Source: Akkermansia sp.
Lineage (GTDB): Bacteria; Verrucomicrobiota; Verrucomicrobiia; Verrucomicrobiales; Akkermansiaceae
Length of the DNA stretch: 44,758 bases
Direction: 5' to 3'
Assembly: GCA_017546845.1 (NCBI GenBank)
Contig: JAFYRS010000180.1
Location: 1-44,758, forward strand
The position numbers were made by a program, and so were the translations under genes. Shown piece by piece: positions 24,816 through 32,907 of the stretch (position 1 is the stretch's first letter; every line of letters begins with the position of its first letter). Below the pieces are notes generated by a model. The model saw nothing but the letters and a program-made list of their open reading frames with translations, was not told the origin of the DNA and ran no database searches.

Positions 24816-25715
24816 TTACTCACCATATTCATCGATAAAGCGATTCACCGCATCTTCAAATGGCATACGTTTTACAATTTCCTCCATATGAGCATGTTGA
24901 TGCCCGACCTTGGGAGGATAGGCCATGTAATCCCCGAACATGAAGCTCAGGTACTGCCGCGCATGATTCGGAACATTATACTCAGTTCCTTCAAATGACA
25001 ATTTCTTCAAGGGGTAAATGTCCTCGTACCTCAAAACGGTATTTTTCGTAAAAATAATGGAAGGGCACAAGAAAATAGCAGACTGTATGGATGCATCCGA
25101 CGTAGTCCCCCCAGGAATATATGTATGTATCAATTCCTGTATTTCCCTATCTGTGTACGGCTGTTTGTGAATCCTGGCGCGAACGCGCGACTTGATAAGA
25201 TTCATTCCCTGCTCGATAGCCTCCTTCCCTTGCTCGGTATAGGCTTCAGAATGAAACAGATATGGATATACATCCAGATTTAGAGGCGTCCCCTCGTAGC
25301 CTATATGAAGGAAGCCATAGGCATTCATTCTCCATGTAAACGACTCCTCCTTAGGAAACAAAACAGGCAACTGCTCAATCAGAGCTTCAAAATCCGGACG
25401 CATCATACTAACATCCAGGTCATCATCCCATGGTACAAAGCCTGAGTGACGCACGGCTCCCAACAACGTGCCATAATCTAACCAGAAAGATAATCCGGCA
25501 GACTCCATTCTCCGGGCAAAAAGCCGCAGCAACGCGGCATTCCCTTCTTGCAAGAGGCGCAATTTCCCTGCTGCCTTAGGAACGCGCTCAACAGGGTTAT
25601 TAAATATCAATATATTACGCAAGTCCTTCAACTGACATTCAATATCGGCCACCTGCTTCTGCGTACTTGGAAGAACACTTGCCAATCGACGCATGATTTT
25701 ATCTATTATGCCCAT
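24816..25715 (-). CDS. LicD-family phospho-transferase
   Basis: Member of the LicD/Fukutin/FKRP family, which transfers a phospho-alcohol (phosphocholine or ribitol phosphate) from a CDP carrier to a sugar. LDYGTLLGAVRHSGFVPWDDDLDVSM (about 79-104) is the core, with the DDDLD metal site (97-101). LNLDVYPYLF and KLSFEGTEYNVPNHARQYLSFMFGDYM are also typical. The first 40 residues form a probable amphipathic or coiled helix. Length is 299 residues. The gene is divergent from the glycosyltransferase operon. A CDP-alditol module 2 kb away could supply its donor (inference). Confidence 0.92.
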   Translation of the reverse strand: MGIIDKIMRRLASVLPSTQKQVADIECQLKDLRNILIFNNPVERVPKAAGKLRLLQEGNAALLRLFARRMESAGLSFWLDYGTLLGAVRHSGFVPWDDDLDVSMMRPDFEALIEQLPVLFPKEESFTWRMNAYGFLHIGYEGTPLNLDVYPYLFHSEAYTEQGKEAIEQGMNLIKSRVRARIHKQPYTDREIQELIHTYIPGGTTSDASIQSAIFLCPSIIFTKNTVLRYEDIYPLKKLSFEGTEYNVPNHARQYLSFMFGDYMAYPPKVGHQHAHMEEIVKRMPFEDAVNRFIDEYGE

Positions 25716-25756
25716 AAATTTTCACAGATTAATCATTCACACTTTCAGCGAATGAA

Positions 25757-25785
25757 AGGTTAGTGATTTTAGCCTTTTCTGTCAA
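25757..25785 (-). promoter_or_regulatory. licD-family gene promoter
   Basis: On the minus strand TTGACA (25780-25785), a 17-base spacer and TAACCT (25757-25762), giving a leader of about 35 bases. It is back to back with the plus-strand promoter at 25795. Confidence 0.55.
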
Positions 25786-25794
25786 GAAAAAACC

Positions 25795-25823
25795 TTGACT
25801 ACAAACATATATTCCTCTACTCT
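25795..25823 (+). promoter_or_regulatory. Glycosyltransferase operon promoter
   Basis: TTGACT (25795-25800), a 17-base spacer and TACTCT (25818-25823), then about 26 bases of leader. Confidence 0.55.
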
Positions 25824-25855
25824 TTCGATAGACTTGTCCCCCACCCATAAAAAAC

Positions 25856-26719
25856 ATGCCCAAGGTATCCATTGTCACGATAAACTATAATGATGCTGCC
25901 GGATTAAGAGCAACCGCGTCAAGCATCGTTTCTCAAACCCGGTTTGACGAAATTGAATGGATTGTTATTGATGGCGGCTCTACTGACGGAAGCGTTAACG
26001 TCATTCACGAATTTGCCGACAAAATCTCCTATTGGGTAAGCGAAAAAGATCAGGGAATTTACAATGCAATGAACAAAGGTCTCGCCCAGGCGCACGGCGA
26101 ATACCTTCTCTTCCGCAACTCAGGAGATTTGATGAGCACTCCTGACACAGTAGAGAAGTTCATCCAGCATCCAGCGTACGGGAAGTATGACCATTGCTGG
26201 GGCATAACCGAATTGATGCAAAATCATCAATGGATTCGCGACATCTACCCTGTAGTAGAATTCAAACTGACTGATTTTTTTGGTGGTCTGGCCTATCATC
26301 CTTCCGCATTCATTAGAAGAGAGAGATTTTCATACGAGACGTATGACGAAAGCCTCAAGATAGCCTCTGATACAAAATTTTTATTCAAGGATATCGTTCT
26401 TCGCAACGCCTCCTATACCCCCTTGGATTTTCCTGTAGCAAAATTTGATAACAGCGGCATCTCGGCAACGAACCAGGAATTAAGTATGCAGGAGGTATAC
26501 AGTTACCTTGAAGAGTATTTACCGGCTTTCATTTTCCGGGAATGCAAGACAGCATGCAACTACCCCAGCGGGCCCAAGCGTATTCTGTCCTTGCTTACCA
26601 GGATGAATGCATGGGAACACCGTATTCTCGCACATATAGCATACCTTCTGTATATTCCCCGCTATGTTACAAAAAAAGCCCGCAGTTTCCTAAAAAAGAA
26701 CTTTACGCGAAGGAAGTAA
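25856..26719 (+). CDS. Glycosyltransferase family 2
   Basis: Cytoplasmic GT-A inverting transferase adding one sugar to a lipid-linked glycan. VSIVTINYNDAAGLRATASSI is the nucleotide-binding start and VIDGGSTDGS follows. EKDQGIYNAMNKG and LLFRNSGDLM (in place of the common DDD) identify the WcaA/PGL-like subgroup. The C-terminal 60 residues are basic and hydrophobic, suggesting membrane association. The sugar and acceptor cannot be read from the sequence. First gene of the plus-strand glycan operon. Confidence 0.92.
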   Translation: MPKVSIVTINYNDAAGLRATASSIVSQTRFDEIEWIVIDGGSTDGSVNVIHEFADKISYWVSEKDQGIYNAMNKGLAQAHGEYLLFRNSGDLMSTPDTVEKFIQHPAYGKYDHCWGITELMQNHQWIRDIYPVVEFKLTDFFGGLAYHPSAFIRRERFSYETYDESLKIASDTKFLFKDIVLRNASYTPLDFPVAKFDNSGISATNQELSMQEVYSYLEEYLPAFIFRECKTACNYPSGPKRILSLLTRMNAWEHRILAHIAYLLYIPRYVTKKARSFLKKNFTRRK

Positions 26720-26843
26720 CGTAGTTCAGATGCTTTACCATCTTCATAACACCGACAGGGGATTCCCTCACTCTTACAATAACCAAGCTACACACTCAGA
26801 CAGAAAAAACACAACACAAAAACAACTATACGACCTTTCTGTG

Positions 26844-27815
26844 ATGAATCAGCCACTTATCCCAAAAGTCTCCGTCATTGTCCCGGTCTACAAAGTGGAA
26901 GCCTATCTTCAGGAATGCATCGACAGCATTCTGGCGCAGACTTTCACCGATTTTGAACTCATTCTCGTCAATGACGGCAGCCCGGATAACTGCGGTGCTA
27001 TCTGCGACCAGAATGCCGCCAGGGATTCCCGCATCCGCGTGATTCACCAGGAGAACCAAGGGGTAACCCGGGCCCGCGCTAATGGTGTCGCGGCAGCAAA
27101 AGGTGAGTTCATCAACTTTGTTGATAGCGACGACACCATTCCCACCCATTCCCTGGCCACACTTGCCGCCCATGCGGATGGGGCAACAGATATCGTCCTG
27201 GGAAAATACCAGGGCGGTAAGTGCCCGGATGCGGGAGAAATACCCATTGACAAATACCGTGAGATCACGGTGACATGCAGCACCATCCACGGCGGCCCGT
27301 ATGCACGTCTATTCCGGAGAACTCTATTCGACAACAAAGTATTTGCTACCCCCACTTGTGTCCGATACGGGGAAGACCATGTGATGAACATCCACCTAGC
27401 CTACAAGGCCCAAGGCAGGATCTACAGCACCAATACCACCGTGTATTACTACAGGAGTAATGCTGATGGTGCGGCTACCACCTGCAAAACCCCGGAATAC
27501 ATTGCAGCCTACCAGACATACAGACTTGCCGCCATTCCACCGCAGGATATCGAAAACTTCCTCCCGCAGGGCCTGGCAGACCATCTCTTTCACCTCTGGA
27601 TAAACGCCACAAACCATCGCATCCGAATTCCCAAATCAACCTTGGCCGCACAGCGCCAGCTGCTCTCTTTCAAAAAATATTCATCAATCAAGTTTCCCAC
27701 GCCTCTCGCCATACTCCTATACTGCAACAATCCCATCATCCGCGCCATTACCATTACCATTCGCAACCTTGCCCATCGCATCCTGAAAAAACGACAATCT
27801 CTCCCAGGCAAGTGA
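26844..27815 (+). CDS. Glycosyltransferase family 2
   Basis: KVSVIVPVYKVEAYLQECIDSI and LILVNDGSPDNCGAICD are the donor-binding start; FVDSDDTI is the DxD-type metal site. The longer open frame begins at 26730, but homology starts at ATG 26844 (MNQPLIPKVSVIV), which is used here (323 residues). A YGEDHVMNIHL segment is the usual catalytic region. The C-terminus is basic. The acceptor is unknown; the next genes make a CDP-alditol. Confidence 0.92.
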   Translation: MNQPLIPKVSVIVPVYKVEAYLQECIDSILAQTFTDFELILVNDGSPDNCGAICDQNAARDSRIRVIHQENQGVTRARANGVAAAKGEFINFVDSDDTIPTHSLATLAAHADGATDIVLGKYQGGKCPDAGEIPIDKYREITVTCSTIHGGPYARLFRRTLFDNKVFATPTCVRYGEDHVMNIHLAYKAQGRIYSTNTTVYYYRSNADGAATTCKTPEYIAAYQTYRLAAIPPQDIENFLPQGLADHLFHLWINATNHRIRIPKSTLAAQRQLLSFKKYSSIKFPTPLAILLYCNNPIIRAITITIRNLAHRILKKRQSLPGK

Positions 27816-27821
27816 AAAAGA

Positions 27822-27851
27822 TTGACCTCTTCACCCTTCACACCATATAAT
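27822..27851 (+). promoter_or_regulatory. Internal promoter of the CDP-alditol module
   Basis: TTGACC (27822-27827), an 18-base spacer and the perfect -10 box TATAAT (27846-27851), starting seven bases after the previous stop. The leader is about 24 bases. The module may therefore be transcribed independently of the glycosyltransferases. Confidence 0.7.
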
Positions 27852-27881
27852 GGGGCAAGCAACTCTGCAGATGTAAATCTC

Positions 27882-28595
27882 ATGAAATACGCAGCCATAT
27901 TAGCAGGAGGCACAGGCAAACGCATGTCAAGCGCCTTGCCCAAACAGTTTCTTGAACTCCAGGGGGAAGCCATCATCATCCGCACTATCCGCAGAATCTT
28001 AAGCAGCGCTCTTTTCGACAAGCTGGTCATTGCCATTCACCCGGAGTGGAAATCCTACCTGGAAGAACTGATTGCCAAAGCAGCGCTTCCGGCTGCGGAC
28101 ATCCTCATCACAGAGGGCGGCAAGGAACGCCTGGACAGCATCCGCAATACCACAGGCTTTATCACCCGCACCTTTGGCCCGGCGGGGGAGAAGGATTACA
28201 TCGTCATCTTCGATGCGGTGCGCCCCTTTGTCTCGCGCCAAATCATGCAGGATAGTCTGGAAGCTCTCACCCGGCATGAGGCCGTGGTCGCAGCGCTGCC
28301 GGCGGTCGACACCATGCTGTGGATAGAAGAAGGCACCCGCGTGGATTCCATGCCGCAGCGCAGCAAGCTGTTCCATGGCCAGGCGCCGGACAGTTTCCGT
28401 CTGGGCACCCTGTGCAAGGCACTGGCTGCGCTGACTCCAGAGGAAGAACAGATTATCACCGGCACAGCACAAATCTGCATGCTGAAAGGGATTGATATCC
28501 ACACCATTCCGGGAGACCCGAAAAACATCAAAGTAACCACCCCGTTTGATATTCAACTGGGTGAGGTATTATGCCAACTGGAAAACCAATCATGA
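27882..28595 (+). CDS. CDP-alditol pyrophosphorylase (TarI/ISPD-like)
   Basis: Uses CTP to activate an alditol phosphate (ribitol 5-phosphate in TarI and human ISPD). AILAGGTGKRMSSALPKQFLELQG is the CTP-binding loop. The IspD/TarI family splits at the motif after the second strand: DAVRPF here agrees with TarI/ISPD, where true IspD has DAARPC-type sequences. FHGQAPDSFRL and GDPKNIKVTTPFDI complete the site. Length is 237 residues from ATG 27882, as in the family. It overlaps the next gene by four bases. A housekeeping IspD role is possible but the neighbours argue against it. Confidence 0.88.
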   Translation: MKYAAILAGGTGKRMSSALPKQFLELQGEAIIIRTIRRILSSALFDKLVIAIHPEWKSYLEELIAKAALPAADILITEGGKERLDSIRNTTGFITRTFGPAGEKDYIVIFDAVRPFVSRQIMQDSLEALTRHEAVVAALPAVDTMLWIEEGTRVDSMPQRSKLFHGQAPDSFRLGTLCKALAALTPEEEQIITGTAQICMLKGIDIHTIPGDPKNIKVTTPFDIQLGEVLCQLENQS

Positions 28596-29599
28596 AAGCC
28601 TGCGTTTTAGAAGCCATCAATAAACTTGAATACAAGGAAGTGCCCACTCCTTCCCCCGCGGCAGGAGAAGTGCTGATTCGCATCAAAGCCAGCGGAATAT
28701 GCAGCAGCGATTTTTCCCGCGTGTTCAAAACAGGCACCTACCACTTCCCCACCATACCGGGACATGAATTTGCGGGAGAAATCGTGCAAGTGGGTGAAGG
28801 TGTGGATGCCGCGCTGACAGGACGGCGAGCCGTTGTTTTCCCCCTGCTGCCCTGTAACGAATGCGAACAATGCAAGCTGGGCAACTACGCGCTGTGCAGC
28901 AACTACAATTACTTCGGTTCGCGTTGCGATGGCGGCTTTGCTGAATACCTGGCAGCGCCGCTGTGGAACATCCGCCTGTTTGATGACGCCATTCCCTACG
29001 AAGTAGCCGCGCTCACCGAGCCCGCCGCCGTAGCATGGCATGCGGTTGCAAAAGCCGGCATCCAGCCCGGAGAAAGTGTCTATATTTCCGGCTCCGGCAC
29101 CATCGGCATACTTTGCGGCATCTGGGCCAGAAAACTGGGAGCCAACGTGAGCTTCATGGTGCGAAACGAGCAGAAAGCCCAGTTGCTCCAGCAAACCTGG
29201 GGATTCGATGCCATCCGCACAGATGCAGATGCCAAGGCTCCTGCATCCCGGCCTGATCTCATTCTGGAATGCGTCGGCACCCCCCAATCCGTCCAGGCCG
29301 CCATTGACTCAGTCAAGACCGCCGGGAGGATTGTGCTGGTAGGTAACCCCAGCGGCGATATCGATTTACCCAAGGCATTGTACTGGAAAATCCTGCGTTC
29401 GGAATTAAGCATCCAGGGCATCTGGAACTCCGTCTATCCCACCGAATGGGAAGAAGTACTGGAACAAATCCTGCAGCTGAAAGACGAACTCAAGCCGCTC
29501 GTTACCCACCAATTCCCCCTCAGCGCCGGGCAAAGCGCCTTTGAAGAGCTGCGCGACAGCAAGGGACTCATCCTCAAAGCCATCTACACCAATGAATAA
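28592..29599 (+). CDS. Zinc alcohol dehydrogenase (TarJ-like pentulose-phosphate reductase)
   Basis: Medium-chain dehydrogenase of 335 residues. GICSSDF (Cys37) and PGHEFAGE (His58) are catalytic-zinc ligands. CNECEQCKLGNYALC (88, 91, 94, 102) is the structural zinc loop. SGSGTIGILCGIWARKLGA binds the nucleotide. Next to a TarI-like enzyme it is best read as the reductase that makes the alditol phosphate from a ketopentose phosphate, as TarJ does with NADPH. ATG 28592 gives the ATGA overlap with the upstream gene; an ATG 21 bases earlier is possible. The substrate stereochemistry is not certain. Confidence 0.88.
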   Translation: MKACVLEAINKLEYKEVPTPSPAAGEVLIRIKASGICSSDFSRVFKTGTYHFPTIPGHEFAGEIVQVGEGVDAALTGRRAVVFPLLPCNECEQCKLGNYALCSNYNYFGSRCDGGFAEYLAAPLWNIRLFDDAIPYEVAALTEPAAVAWHAVAKAGIQPGESVYISGSGTIGILCGIWARKLGANVSFMVRNEQKAQLLQQTWGFDAIRTDADAKAPASRPDLILECVGTPQSVQAAIDSVKTAGRIVLVGNPSGDIDLPKALYWKILRSELSIQGIWNSVYPTEWEEVLEQILQLKDELKPLVTHQFPLSAGQSAFEELRDSKGLILKAIYTNE

Positions 29600-30263
29600 T
29601 TCCGGAAAAATCTCCGCCTCGATGATGTGCGCAAATCCCTTCTACATGAGGGAAACGTTTGACGCACTCGTGGCGGCCAACATCGAATACCTGCACCTGG
29701 ATGTGATGGATGGCAAGTTCGTCCCCAATCTGGGGCTGGGGTTGGACTACATCCGCGCATTACGCAAAAAAACAGATATCTCCTTCGACTACCATTGCAT
29801 GGTATCCAACCCGGATGAGCTTCTTCGCATCATCGATGTCCGCCCGGATGACATCATCTCCATACACTACGAAAGCACCCCGCAGATCATGCGTACCATC
29901 GAAAACGCACACAAGCTGGGCTGCAAAGTCTTTGTGGCCATCAACCCGGGGTCACCGATATCATTTCTGGAAGAAATCATCCACTTTGTAGATGGGGTCA
30001 ACCTCCTCATGGTCAACCCCGGATTTGCCGGGCAGCCCATGGTTCCCTTTGCCATGCAGAAAGCAAAGAAACTCAAGGAATACCTCGAAAACCAGGGACT
30101 GCAAGACAAAGAAATCGAGGTAGATGGCAACATCACCTTCGATAACGCCCGCAAGCTCAGAGAAATCGGAGTTTCCCTCTTCGTGGCAGGCACCTCCAGC
30201 ATTTTCGGACACCAAGGCATAAAACCGGATTCCATTGAACGCCTCCGGGCCGCTATCATCTAG
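29592..30263 (+). CDS. Ribulose-phosphate 3-epimerase paralogue
   Basis: TIM-barrel epimerase interconverting ribulose 5-phosphate and xylulose 5-phosphate, or a related pair. LHLDVMDGKFVPN, FDYHCMVSNP, LLMVNPGFAGQ and EVDGNIT carry the metal and proton-transfer residues. It overlaps the dehydrogenase by eight bases (ATGAATAA) and is 223 residues long. Its position suggests that it sets the ketopentose phosphate offered to the reductase, so the CDP-activated product could be xylitol or arabinitol rather than ribitol (inference). Variants DYHCMV and EVDGNI differ from the housekeeping DVHLM and EVDGG/S forms. Confidence 0.9.
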   Translation: MNNSGKISASMMCANPFYMRETFDALVAANIEYLHLDVMDGKFVPNLGLGLDYIRALRKKTDISFDYHCMVSNPDELLRIIDVRPDDIISIHYESTPQIMRTIENAHKLGCKVFVAINPGSPISFLEEIIHFVDGVNLLMVNPGFAGQPMVPFAMQKAKKLKEYLENQGLQDKEIEVDGNITFDNARKLREIGVSLFVAGTSSIFGHQGIKPDSIERLRAAII

Positions 30264-30300
30264 CCGGTGAAAGCTACGTTTCTTCACCTCATCGCCGGAC

Positions 30301-31431
30301 ATGTATAAGATTCTGCCACATCCTCTCGCCACAAATTACGGTGGTATTCTACAGGCTTTTGCGCTACAGCAGGCATTAAAGCAACACGGAGTCGAAAGCA
30401 AGGTAGTCAACTTCTTTTCCAAGACGTGGCAGTCCTGGCTATCTTCTTTCAATCTGAGAGCCACTTGCGGCAGCATCCGCTACCTCCTCCAAATCATTTT
30501 TCTTGGCACACCAAGGTCATTTCCAAACCTATTCTACCCCTATCTCTTCAAAAGGTTCAAGAAGAAGTTCATGCAGCTTTGGGAGCTGGATATTCTGCGC
30601 AGGAACCTCTCCGACCTGGCGGTAGAGGAACATCCTTTTGTGGTCGGCAGTGACCAGGTGTGGCGCTGCGCCTATACAAGGAAAATGGAGTCGGTTCCCT
30701 TCTTCTTCCTGAACTTTGCCACCAAAAAGCAGCGGCAGCAGAGTATTGCCTACGCTGCATCCTTTGGCTCCGACGAATGGGAAGGCACACCGGAAGAAAC
30801 AGAGGAATGCGCCCGCCTGCTCAAAGATTTCAAAGCCGTCTCCGTGCGAGAGCATAGCGGCATTGAAATCTGCCGTGAAGTATTCGGGGTTGAAGCCGTA
30901 CAGATGCCCGACCCCACCCTGCTACTGGAGCAGGAGGATTATAACCACCTCATCCGCAACTGGCGCACGAAATCCACAGATACCCCTTTCATGGCTGTTT
31001 ACCTGCTGGATGAAACAGAAGAAAAGAGAACTCTCACCCATACACTCAGCAAAGAAATTGGCTTGTACGCACAGCACCTCATGCCCCACCCCGGTGCCGA
31101 AAAACTCATGGACCGCCTGCCGCTCTCTGTTCCCCAATGGCTGCGCTTCATCCGGGATAGTGTATGTGTGCTGACAGATTCCTTCCACGGTTGCGTCTTT
31201 TCCATCATTTTCAACAAGCCCTTCATCTGCCTGGGCAACGAAAACCGTGGCTCTGCCCGCTTCGATTCCTTGCTGGGAACGTTCGGTTTGCGGGACAGGC
31301 TAGTCACCAATTACGATAAAGATGCCATTCTTCAACTCCTGAACACCCCCATCGATTGGGAACGAGTCCATACAATCCGCCATAGTGAACAGAAACGCGC
31401 CCTGCAATTCCTGCAAGAAAACCTCACATAA
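30301..31431 (+). CDS. Polysaccharide pyruvyl transferase family protein
   Basis: Adds a pyruvate ketal from PEP to a sugar, which gives the glycan a negative charge. The GT-B-like fold shows NYGGILQAFALQQAL at the start, VVGSDQVWR in the middle, MPDPTLLL and, near the end, LTDSFHGCVFSIIFNKPF with the catalytic histidine. Length (376 residues) is normal. It lies 37 bases after the epimerase and three bases before the second flippase, so it is in the same operon. Confidence 0.92.
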   Translation: MYKILPHPLATNYGGILQAFALQQALKQHGVESKVVNFFSKTWQSWLSSFNLRATCGSIRYLLQIIFLGTPRSFPNLFYPYLFKRFKKKFMQLWELDILRRNLSDLAVEEHPFVVGSDQVWRCAYTRKMESVPFFFLNFATKKQRQQSIAYAASFGSDEWEGTPEETEECARLLKDFKAVSVREHSGIEICREVFGVEAVQMPDPTLLLEQEDYNHLIRNWRTKSTDTPFMAVYLLDETEEKRTLTHTLSKEIGLYAQHLMPHPGAEKLMDRLPLSVPQWLRFIRDSVCVLTDSFHGCVFSIIFNKPFICLGNENRGSARFDSLLGTFGLRDRLVTNYDKDAILQLLNTPIDWERVHTIRHSEQKRALQFLQENLT

Positions 31432-31434
31432 AAC

Positions 31435-32886
31435 ATGGCCAGTATCAAACAGGAAACCATCAGCGGAGCCAAGTGGGGAATGCTGCAGAAATTCACCATG
31501 CAGCCTATCCAGCTCATCTATGGCATGGTGCTGGCTCGTCTGATTACCCCGGAGGAAATGGGTATCGTGGGCCTTACGGCCATCTTCTTTGCCGTTGCCA
31601 GTCAGTTATCCCAGGCTGGGTTCGGCGCAGCGCTGATTCGCAAGATTGATCGCACGGAAGCTGACTGCAGCACCATGTTCTGGTTCAATGTTGGCATGAG
31701 CTTCCTGGTCAGCCTCATCCTATTCATGCTGGCGCCTTGGTTCACGCGATTCTACAACCAACCAGAGCTGCTGTGGCTCACTCGGGCATCAGCCATCAAT
31801 ATGTTCCTGAGCAGCACCGCTAGCGTGCATTGGACGCTCTACCAATGCCGGCGTGATTTCAAAACTCCAGCCATTGTGGGCTGCATCACATCCCTCGCAG
31901 GCATGCCGGTATGTCTGAGCCTTGCCTGGCTGGGATGGGGCGTGTGGGCGCTCATGTGGCAGGGCATTTTTACCACCATACTCTCACTTGCCATCATCTG
32001 GATTATTTCTCCGTGGAAACCCCATTTCATTTTCTCCAAAGCCTCGTTTCTGGAATTATTTGGCTTCGGCAGCAAACTTGCTATCTCCGGGTCATTGAAC
32101 ACACTGTATATGGAAGCCCGTACTTTCATTGTCGGTAAATTCTATTCTCCGGCAGACCTTGGACTATACTCCAAAGGGCGACATTTAGCAAATATGGTTC
32201 CTAATACGATCATAGGTATTTTAGGTGGCGTTATTTATCCTGTACTTGCAACAGTCAAGGACGATGACACCAGACTTGCACATGCATACAGAATGTATAT
32301 CAAGGCATCTACCCTGATTATCGCATGGTGTTCAATCTTTCTCATCGCGCTGGCAAATCCACTTGTAGAGCTGTTGTATGGCAAGGCGTGGCTCGAGTGC
32401 GTTCCTTTTCTCCAGATTACCAGCCTTGCTTGTACATTAAACCACCTCAACACCATAAATCTCAACATAATGATGGTAAAAGGGAGGTCAGATATTTTTT
32501 TGCATCTTGAAATCGTAAAGAAAACTGTATCTATTATCATGCTTCTATACGCAGCAACCATCAGTGTTATGGCTATCTGCTGGGCATCTGCGATTTATAG
32601 TCTCATGGTAATAATGCTCAACGCGCATTTCTCAAGTAAACTTTTAGGCATCACCTGGAAGATTCAAATGACAGACTGCTTTCCTTATCTCGTACTGGCA
32701 GCATTATCCTGCGTTCCCGGTCATCTCTGTACGTACACGACCTTACCACCTTTCATCCAACTCATCATTGGTGGAACATCTTCCGTCCTTTTATACTTCG
32801 GCACATTACACCTCATAAAAGAAAGCACGTACGCCGAACTTTACAATACAATCAAAAATAAAATACTTCCGTTTAAATCAATTTAA
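31435..32886 (+). CDS. Oligosaccharide flippase (Wzx/WzxC-like), copy 2
   Basis: A 483-residue polytopic transporter paralogous to the protein at 23305 across its length. GAKWGMLQKFTMQPIQLIYGMVLARLITPEEMG is the conserved start. The 5' half uses GC-rich codons like copy 1, while the 3' half (from about 32150) turns A/T-rich, a visible shift inside the gene that may mark a recombination junction. It would export the repeat unit made by this locus. Confidence 0.9.
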   Translation: MASIKQETISGAKWGMLQKFTMQPIQLIYGMVLARLITPEEMGIVGLTAIFFAVASQLSQAGFGAALIRKIDRTEADCSTMFWFNVGMSFLVSLILFMLAPWFTRFYNQPELLWLTRASAINMFLSSTASVHWTLYQCRRDFKTPAIVGCITSLAGMPVCLSLAWLGWGVWALMWQGIFTTILSLAIIWIISPWKPHFIFSKASFLELFGFGSKLAISGSLNTLYMEARTFIVGKFYSPADLGLYSKGRHLANMVPNTIIGILGGVIYPVLATVKDDDTRLAHAYRMYIKASTLIIAWCSIFLIALANPLVELLYGKAWLECVPFLQITSLACTLNHLNTINLNIMMVKGRSDIFLHLEIVKKTVSIIMLLYAATISVMAICWASAIYSLMVIMLNAHFSSKLLGITWKIQMTDCFPYLVLAALSCVPGHLCTYTTLPPFIQLIIGGTSSVLLYFGTLHLIKESTYAELYNTIKNKILPFKSI

Positions 32887-32907
32887 TACATTTACTACAT
32901 CTGAATT

